64,000 bases of DNA from an uncultured Candidatus Melainabacteria bacterium (GTDB taxonomy: Bacteria > Cyanobacteriota > Vampirovibrionia > Gastranaerophilales > Gastranaerophilaceae): positions 1 through 64,000 of the forward strand of contig CAKUUX010000004.1 of assembly GCA_934693165.1 (NCBI GenBank). Reading direction: 5' to 3'. Shown one piece after another: positions 59,845 to 64,000 of the stretch. The notes under the pieces are model-generated. The model did no database searches, had not been told where the DNA came from, and saw only the letters and a program-made list of their open reading frames with translations. The translations under genes were made by a program, and so were the position numbers. How positions within the stretch are numbered: the stretch's first letter is position 1; each line of letters opens with the position of its first letter.

Positions 59845-60219
59845 ATGACTCTTCAAGAAGATAGAGCGTTTGTTAGTCGTTTGATTATTAAAGTTTTAAC
59901 CGATAAAATTTGTGCTAGAGAAGCAATATTACATTTCCCTGAAGAATTTCACAACGATAAATCTATTCAGGCTGCTTATCATGCTTTAGTTCATAGAGAG
60001 GCTGATGAAGATTTACGTCATAGAGATTTGCTATACAAAGATGAACAAGATGATTATCTTGAATTTATCGCAAATACACTAGCTACGGGCAAAGATTTAC
60101 CATCAAATATTTTAGAAAACTATGCACACTACTATTCAGACATAAGCCTAAAAGATAAAAGTGGTATCCACGGCTTTGTAGAAACAATAAACAAATATAT
60201 TAATCTAAAAAAAGATTAA
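59845..60219 (+). CDS. Unknown protein, 124 aa
   Basis: 124 residues, helical and acidic (EADEDLRHRDLLYKDEQDDY), no signal peptide or membrane segment. It starts three bases after the dut stop codon, so it is cotranscribed with dut, and overlaps the converging fic gene by four bases. An aagg ribosome site lies eight bases before the ATG, inside the end of dut. No family recognised. Confidence 0.75.
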   Translation: MTLQEDRAFVSRLIIKVLTDKICAREAILHFPEEFHNDKSIQAAYHALVHREADEDLRHRDLLYKDEQDDYLEFIANTLATGKDLPSNILENYAHYYSDISLKDKSGIHGFVETINKYINLKKD

Positions 60220-60824
60220 TTTAACTCATTTGTTTTATAAGTAAAATAGCCTTCATAGTTGTAGCTTGCGTCAATACCTTTCATATAAACTTCTCTATCA
60301 TTAATATCAGAAGTTAAAGCACTGCGCAAAAGTTCTTTTATTTCTACTGTTTTGATAGGGCTACGTTCCATTGATAATAGATAATCTTCTTTATCAACCT
60401 TATTCCAATCAACAACTTTTCCTATTTCTTTTTTCAATATCGTATCGAGCCAAATACGTGTGCTACGCCCATTACCTTCTCTAAAAGGATGCGCAATATT
60501 CATTTCGACGTATTTGTCAATAATTTCGTCAAATGTTGATTGTGGCATATTATCAATATGTTCTAACGCTGATTTTAAATACATTACAGGTGCAAAACGG
60601 AAGTTTCCTTTTGCTATGTTAACGGTTCTTACTTCACCTGCAAAATTATATATTTCATCAAAAAGGTATTTATGAATTTGTGATAATGCTTCAAATTTTC
60701 CTGCTGGAAGTTTATCTAAAATTCCGTTTTCAAAAAGCTCAAGAGCCTTTTTCTTGCTAATTTTTTCTTCTACTCTAGCAAGTTCAGCTGACTCTGTAAT
60801 ACCTAATTTGTTTTCTAATGTCAT
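60216..60824 (-). CDS. fic: Fic-domain protein adenylyltransferase, class III
   Basis: Transfers AMP (or a related group) to target-protein hydroxyls. 202 residues. The complete catalytic motif HPFREGNGR is at residues 112-120. The inhibitory motif (S/T)xxxE(G/N) appears at the C-terminus as SYNYEG (187-192), which marks class III, autoinhibited Fic like that of Neisseria. The extended -10 TGCTATAAT ends six bases before the ATG (leaderless). No antitoxin gene is adjacent, consistent with built-in inhibition. Confidence 0.93.
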   Translation of the reverse strand: MTLENKLGITESAELARVEEKISKKKALELFENGILDKLPAGKFEALSQIHKYLFDEIYNFAGEVRTVNIAKGNFRFAPVMYLKSALEHIDNMPQSTFDEIIDKYVEMNIAHPFREGNGRSTRIWLDTILKKEIGKVVDWNKVDKEDYLLSMERSPIKTVEIKELLRSALTSDINDREVYMKGIDASYNYEGYFTYKTNELN

Positions 60825-60830
60825 ATACTA

Positions 60831-60839
60831 ATTATAGCA
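60831..60839 (-). promoter_or_regulatory. Extended -10 of fic (leaderless)
   Basis: Minus-strand TGCTATAAT ending six bases before the ATG at 60824. Confidence 0.65.
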
Positions 60840-60844
60840 TGAAG

Positions 60845-62044
60845 CTAGATTGTTTTAAATACTTCTATCGCTCTATCAAGAATGCCTACACAGTAGGAAA
60901 TTACAAGTCCATAGTTAGTAATAGGAATACCTTTTTTGTTTGCTATTAAAATTCTTGATAAGATTTCTCTTCTGTTTGTCATACAAGCCCCACAATGCAG
61001 AATCAGTTTGTATTTGTCAATCTCTGGGAAATTATGACCTGTAAAATATTCAAAATCTAAATTAAATCCGAGTTTGTTTTGTAATAATTTTGGAATTTTA
61101 ACTCTTGCTATATCGTCTTCTATATTGTGATGTGTACAACTTTCTAGGATTAAAACTTTGTCATTTTCTTTCAAATTTTTTATTGCACTAATTCCATTTA
61201 CAAAAGCTTTTAAATCACCTTTTAATCTTGCAAAAAGAATTGAAAAAGAGGTTAGTGGAATATCTTTTGGCACAATTTCATCAACTGTCTTAAAAGCTTG
61301 AGAATCTGTTATAACAAGCTTTGGTTTGATTTTTAAAGTATCAATCACATCTTTTAATTCTGACTCTTTAACAACAAGAGTTATACAACTTTCATCCAAA
61401 CATTCTCTTAAAGTTTGAACTTGAGGAAGTATTAATCTGCCTTTTGGAGCTTCCTTATCAATTGGAGTAACAAGTATTACCACATCTTTTGGATTTACTA
61501 AATCACTTAAAATTTTTGGAGCATTCACAAAATCATCTGGTAAAATCTTTAGTAAACTTGAGTTGAATTTATCAATTAAATCATTGTCATACAAGGCAGA
61601 AGTTTCAAAAATATTATCCGTAAATGTTTTTATCTCATCTAAACTTTCAGTTGATATTTGTTTTTCATCAGCTTTATTTATAATAATAAAATACGGTATT
61701 GAAAACTCTTTAAATTTTTCTATCAAATCTTTTTCAATATTGCTTATTCCATTAAAATCTAGTACAAGCACAGCAACATCACATCTGTTTATTGAAGCTA
61801 AAGTTTTTTCAATACGTTTTTCACCTAAAACCGTTGTGTCATCAAGCCCTGCAGTGTCTAAAAAATTTACAGGACCAATAGGGAAAAGTTCCATAGATTT
61901 TTCTACAACATCAGTAGTTGTTCCTTTTTGTTCAGAAACAATAGATACATCTTGAGAAGTAATTTTGTTCAACAAAGAAGATTTACCCGTATTAGTTTTG
62001 CCAAAAATACCAATGTGTAAACGTAGAGATTTTAAACTTTTCAT
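60845..62044 (-). CDS. hydF: [FeFe]-hydrogenase maturation GTPase HydF
   Basis: Scaffold on which the diiron subcluster of [FeFe]-hydrogenase is assembled with HydE and HydG. 399 residues from the ATG at 62044: GTPase domain with GKTNTGKS (15-22), GTTTD, DTAGLDD and NKAD; dimerisation domain; and C-terminal FeS domain with cysteines in ESCTHH and HCGACM. GTG and ATG codons further upstream are in frame, but the family N-terminus (LRLHIGIFGK) fits 62044. HydE, HydG and the hydrogenase are not in the window. Implies hydrogen metabolism under anoxia. Confidence 0.95.
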   Translation of the reverse strand: MKSLKSLRLHIGIFGKTNTGKSSLLNKITSQDVSIVSEQKGTTTDVVEKSMELFPIGPVNFLDTAGLDDTTVLGEKRIEKTLASINRCDVAVLVLDFNGISNIEKDLIEKFKEFSIPYFIIINKADEKQISTESLDEIKTFTDNIFETSALYDNDLIDKFNSSLLKILPDDFVNAPKILSDLVNPKDVVILVTPIDKEAPKGRLILPQVQTLRECLDESCITLVVKESELKDVIDTLKIKPKLVITDSQAFKTVDEIVPKDIPLTSFSILFARLKGDLKAFVNGISAIKNLKENDKVLILESCTHHNIEDDIARVKIPKLLQNKLGFNLDFEYFTGHNFPEIDKYKLILHCGACMTNRREILSRILIANKKGIPITNYGLVISYCVGILDRAIEVFKTI

Positions 62045-62102
62045 AAAAATACCGTACCTAAAATTTTGCATAAAAAAAACCACCGAAGTGGTCTAATTTA
62101 AA

Positions 62103-62179
62103 TGGTGGGCCATCCTGGACTCGAACCAGGGACCTCACCCTTATCAGGGGTGCGCTCTAGCCACCTGAGCTAATAGCCC
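62103..62179 (-). tRNA. tRNA-Ile (anticodon GAT)
   Basis: Cloverleaf on the minus strand: acceptor GGGCTAT/ATGGCCC, D stem GCTC/GAGC, anticodon stem CACCC/GGGTG with loop CTGATAA, T arm CCTGG-TTCGAGT-CCAGG, discriminator A and encoded CCA. Confidence 0.97.
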
Positions 62180-62192
62180 TCACCGTAACCTC

Positions 62193-62221
62193 GTTATAAA
62201 AGCGATTTCTCACCAAGTCAA
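62193..62221 (-). promoter_or_regulatory. Promoter of tRNA-Ile
   Basis: Minus-strand TTGACT, 17-base spacer, TATAAC; predicted start within a few bases of the tRNA 5' end. Confidence 0.75.
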
Positions 62222-62284
62222 CTGGGTTACTCTTATAAATTATCATGAAAATTTTTTTAAATCAAGTATTTTATTTTGAAATTT

Positions 62285-62384
62285 AAAAAAGTGAGGGCTG
62301 ACCCTTATCAGGCCTCTCGAAAAACGATACTCAATCGTTTTTCTCGGCAGAGTGCTCGTATCCACCTGTACTATTTGCCCTCAC
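62285..62384 (-). ncRNA. tRNA-Ile-derived small RNA unit, copy 1
   Basis: On the minus strand the RNA would start GTGAGGGC, as the tRNA-Ile transcript does, and share scattered blocks with the tRNA (CAGGTGG, CCTGATAAGGGT). The T-arm is missing; instead a 10-bp hairpin (GAAAAACGAT/ATCGTTTTTC) is inserted, and the end GCCCTCAC pairs with the 5' end over 8 bp, followed by U6. Total 94 nt plus U-tract. Not a functional tRNA. Confidence 0.7.
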
Positions 62385-62393
62385 CTTAACCTT

Positions 62394-62421
62394 GTTATGA
62401 AAACATTTTTCTTCATGTCAA
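62394..62421 (-). promoter_or_regulatory. Promoter of small RNA unit, copy 1
   Basis: Minus-strand TTGACA, 16-base spacer, CATAAC, homologous to the tRNA-Ile promoter. Confidence 0.6.
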
Positions 62422-62480
62422 TGAATTACTTTTATAAATTATGAAAATTTTTTTAAATCAAGTATTTTATTTTGAAATTT

Positions 62481-62580
62481 AAAAAAGTGAGGGCTGACCC
62501 TTATCAGGCCTCTCGAAAAACGATACTCAATCGTTTTTCTCGGCAGAGTGCTCGTATCCACCTGTACTATTTGCCCTCAC
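62481..62580 (-). ncRNA. tRNA-Ile-derived small RNA unit, copy 2
   Basis: 94-nt body identical base for base to copy 1, followed on the minus strand by the same U6. The repeat period is 196 bp, and the flank between copies is also almost identical, so the duplication is recent or maintained by conversion. Confidence 0.7.
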
Positions 62581-62589
62581 CTTAACCTT

Positions 62590-62618
62590 GTTATGAAAAC
62601 ATTTTTTCTTCATGTCAA
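62590..62618 (-). promoter_or_regulatory. Promoter of small RNA unit, copy 2
   Basis: Minus-strand TTGACA, 17-base spacer, CATAAC. Confidence 0.6.
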
Positions 62619-62680
62619 TGAATTACTTTTATAAATTATGAAAATTTTTTTAAATCAAGTGTTTTATTCTTTAATAAAAA

Positions 62681-62829
62681 TTTATTTAATAAAATTTTCA
62701 GAATTTTCATTTTCTTGTGCCGACAAGAAAACGAAACAAAAGACGAGCAGGACACGTAACATAATAACAGCGACGTTTCAAATCTTTGATTTGACAGGAG
62801 CAAAACTGTGTTAGCCGATGTGAAGTTGC
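62681..62829. other. Interval without a recognised gene
   Basis: Contains the palindrome CTTGT-GCCG-ACAAG and CAAATC/GATTTG. A 26-codon minus-strand frame with a signal-peptide-like start (MLRVLLVFCFVFLSA) is open here, but it lacks other support. Confidence 0.4.
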
Positions 62830-64000
62830 TTATTTTTTACCAGTTTTTACTGGCATATTATAAAGTTGTTCTCTTTTCTTTTGAACATCTGGATTTGCCA
62901 AGTAATCCTCATATTTCATTTGGTAATTCAAATATCCATTTGGAGTGATTTCAATTATTCTATCTGCAACAGTATTGATAAATTGATAGTCTTGAGATGT
63001 AAATAATACTGTTCCTGTATAATCAATCAATGCATTATTTAAAGAAGTAATAGCCTCTAAATCCAAGTGGTTTGTAGGTTCATCAAATAGCAATACGTTT
63101 GATTCTTCAATCATTGTTTTTGCAAACATACAACGAACTTTTTCACCCCCTGATAAAACAGTAACTGATTTTTCAGCATCTTCACCAGAAAACAACATTC
63201 TGCCTAAATATCCTCTCAAAAAGCTGATATGTTGTTCTTGAGAATATTGACCTAGCCATTGAATTAAGTTTTTATCTTCTGTAAAAAATTCGCTATTATC
63301 TTTTGGGCAATACGAATGTGTTGCTGTAACGCCCCAGTTTACTTGTCCTTCATCTGGCTCCATTTTGCCTTCTAAAATTTCAAACAAAGCTGTTACTGCA
63401 AGTTGATTTTTAGAAATAAAAGCAATCTTTTCACCTTGTGTAACATCAAAAGACAAAGCCTTGATTAAAAGCTCATCATTGATAGATTTTTTCAAACCAC
63501 TAACTGACAAAACATCTTTACCAGGCATTTTTGAGTATTTGAAATAAATACTTGGATATTTTCTTGTCGAAGGTTTAATATCTTCAAGAGTAAGTTTTTC
63601 TAACATATTTTTTCTTGAAGTAGCTTGTTTTGCTTTTGAAGCATTTGCACTAAATCTTGCGATGAATTTTTTAAATTCTTCAGCTTTTTCCTCAATTTTT
63701 TTATTTCGTTCTTCTTTTTGTTTTCTAATCAAAGCACTTGCTTGCGTCCAGAAAGAATAGTTACCTGTATAAAGTTGAATATTTCTAAAATCAATATCTG
63801 CAATATATGTGCAAATTCTATCTAAAAATTTTCTATCGTGCGATACAACAATAACAGTGTTTGGAAAATCAATTAAAAAATCTTCCAACCAAGTAATAGT
63901 AGCTAAATCCAAATGGTTTGTAGGTTCGTCTAAAAGCAAGATATCTGGAGTTCCAAACAAGGCTTGCGCTAACAATACACGAACTTTTTCACTACCTGAT
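62830..64000 (-). CDS. ABC-F family ATPase, N-terminal part outside window
   Basis: The frame runs off the right edge; about 389 C-terminal residues are visible. ABC-F proteins act on ribosomes (translation quality control or antibiotic protection). Seen from the edge inward: first-domain signature SGSEKVRVLLAQ and Walker B ILLLDEPTNHLD, the helical interdomain linker rich in Lys/Glu, then the second domain with signature LSGGEKVRCMF and VLLFDEPTNHLDLE. The second Walker A is degenerate: ISKNQLAVT, with Val where Lys is expected. The TTG at 63975 is internal. Confidence 0.92.
   Translation of the reverse strand, partial: SGSEKVRVLLAQALFGTPDILLLDEPTNHLDLATITWLEDFLIDFPNTVIVVSHDRKFLDRICTYIADIDFRNIQLYTGNYSFWTQASALIRKQKEERNKKIEEKAEEFKKFIARFSANASKAKQATSRKNMLEKLTLEDIKPSTRKYPSIYFKYSKMPGKDVLSVSGLKKSINDELLIKALSFDVTQGEKIAFISKNQLAVTALFEILEGKMEPDEGQVNWGVTATHSYCPKDNSEFFTEDKNLIQWLGQYSQEQHISFLRGYLGRMLFSGEDAEKSVTVLSGGEKVRCMFAKTMIEESNVLLFDEPTNHLDLEAITSLNNALIDYTGTVLFTSQDYQFINTVADRIIEITPNGYLNYQMKYEDYLANPDVQKKREQLYNMPVKTGKK

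Larger units (their letters stand above)
62103..62677. repeat. Three-unit tandem array founded on tRNA-Ile
   Basis: Each unit is a tRNA or tRNA-like body plus its upstream promoter region; unit starts are about 201 and 196 bp apart. The flank ending aaatcaagtattttattttg is shared by the first two junctions. Confidence 0.8.

Noticed and set aside
62285..62580. CRISPR array
   Set aside because: Only two units of about 196 bp with identical interiors; no short repeat/variable spacer pattern and no cas genes.
62285..62580. Extra tRNA-Ile genes
   Set aside because: The T-arm and 3' acceptor strand of a tRNA are missing and an inserted hairpin breaks the anticodon arm.

Overview
The window is strongly AT-rich bacterial DNA with short intergenic gaps. 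It is most likely from a gut-type, anaerobic, Gram-negative relative of the cyanobacteria (Gastranaerophilales / Vampirovibrionia, formerly Melainabacteria). This placement is inferred from gene content, not from a marker phylogeny. Outer-membrane genes (Kdo transferase, TolC-like protein, MsbA-like exporter, heptosyltransferase-type GT9 enzymes) show a diderm with lipopolysaccharide. The [FeFe]-hydrogenase maturase HydF and a FeoA-FeoB fusion indicate an anaerobic, ferrous-iron life. A flagellin gene suggests motility or a flagellin-like surface filament.

Layout. 1-2.6 kb: unrecognised secreted and membrane proteins, including a tandem duplicate pair, next to tRNA-Arg. 3-10 kb: alaS, feoAB, a small HTH plus ORF6N pair, remnants of an efflux pump, and an LTxxQ-type periplasmic protein. 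10-20 kb: mini-RNase III followed by three exported WG-repeat proteins, an exported beta-carbonic anhydrase, an IspD-like cytidylyltransferase with an FkbM methyltransferase, kdtA, a serine/alanine-glyoxylate aminotransferase, an ACT protein and an HD-GYP protein with a degenerate receiver. 20-28 kb: a GH57 glycosidase, YjbQ, a repeat-rich 0.85 kb gap, a TolC-like protein carrying an N-terminal substrate-binding domain, a DMT protein and flagellin. 28.5-53 kb: a large surface-polysaccharide locus. 53-64 kb: radA, msbA-like, glyS, a small unknown gene with a long structured flank, tRNA-Asp, dut, fic, hydF, tRNA-Ile with two tRNA-derived RNA units, and an ABC-F gene running off the end.

The polysaccharide locus makes GDP-L-fucose (gmd, fcl) and contains two fucosyltransferase types: a GT11 domain fused behind a GT2 domain, and a GT10 enzyme. 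It also holds FdtA/FdtB/FdtC-like enzymes for a dTDP-3-acetamido-3,6-dideoxyhexose, several hexapeptide acetyltransferases, an SGNH protein, and GT2, GT4, GT8, GT9 and GT-D glycosyltransferases. With kdtA, msbA and GT9 enzymes nearby, the simplest reading is synthesis of a fucosylated LPS or O-antigen, possibly a host-like glycan.

Two genome-wide habits stand out. First, all three tRNA genes have a neighbouring remodelled copy of one of their own ends, folded into new hairpins. Beside tRNA-Ile this became two identical 94-nt units, each with its own promoter, an 8-bp closing stem and a U-tract, so they look like genuine small RNA genes. Second, at least a dozen genes have a -10 hexamer ending exactly 6 (once 7) bases before the start codon, so their mRNAs should be leaderless. 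Both patterns are read directly from the sequence and are the observations most worth following up.
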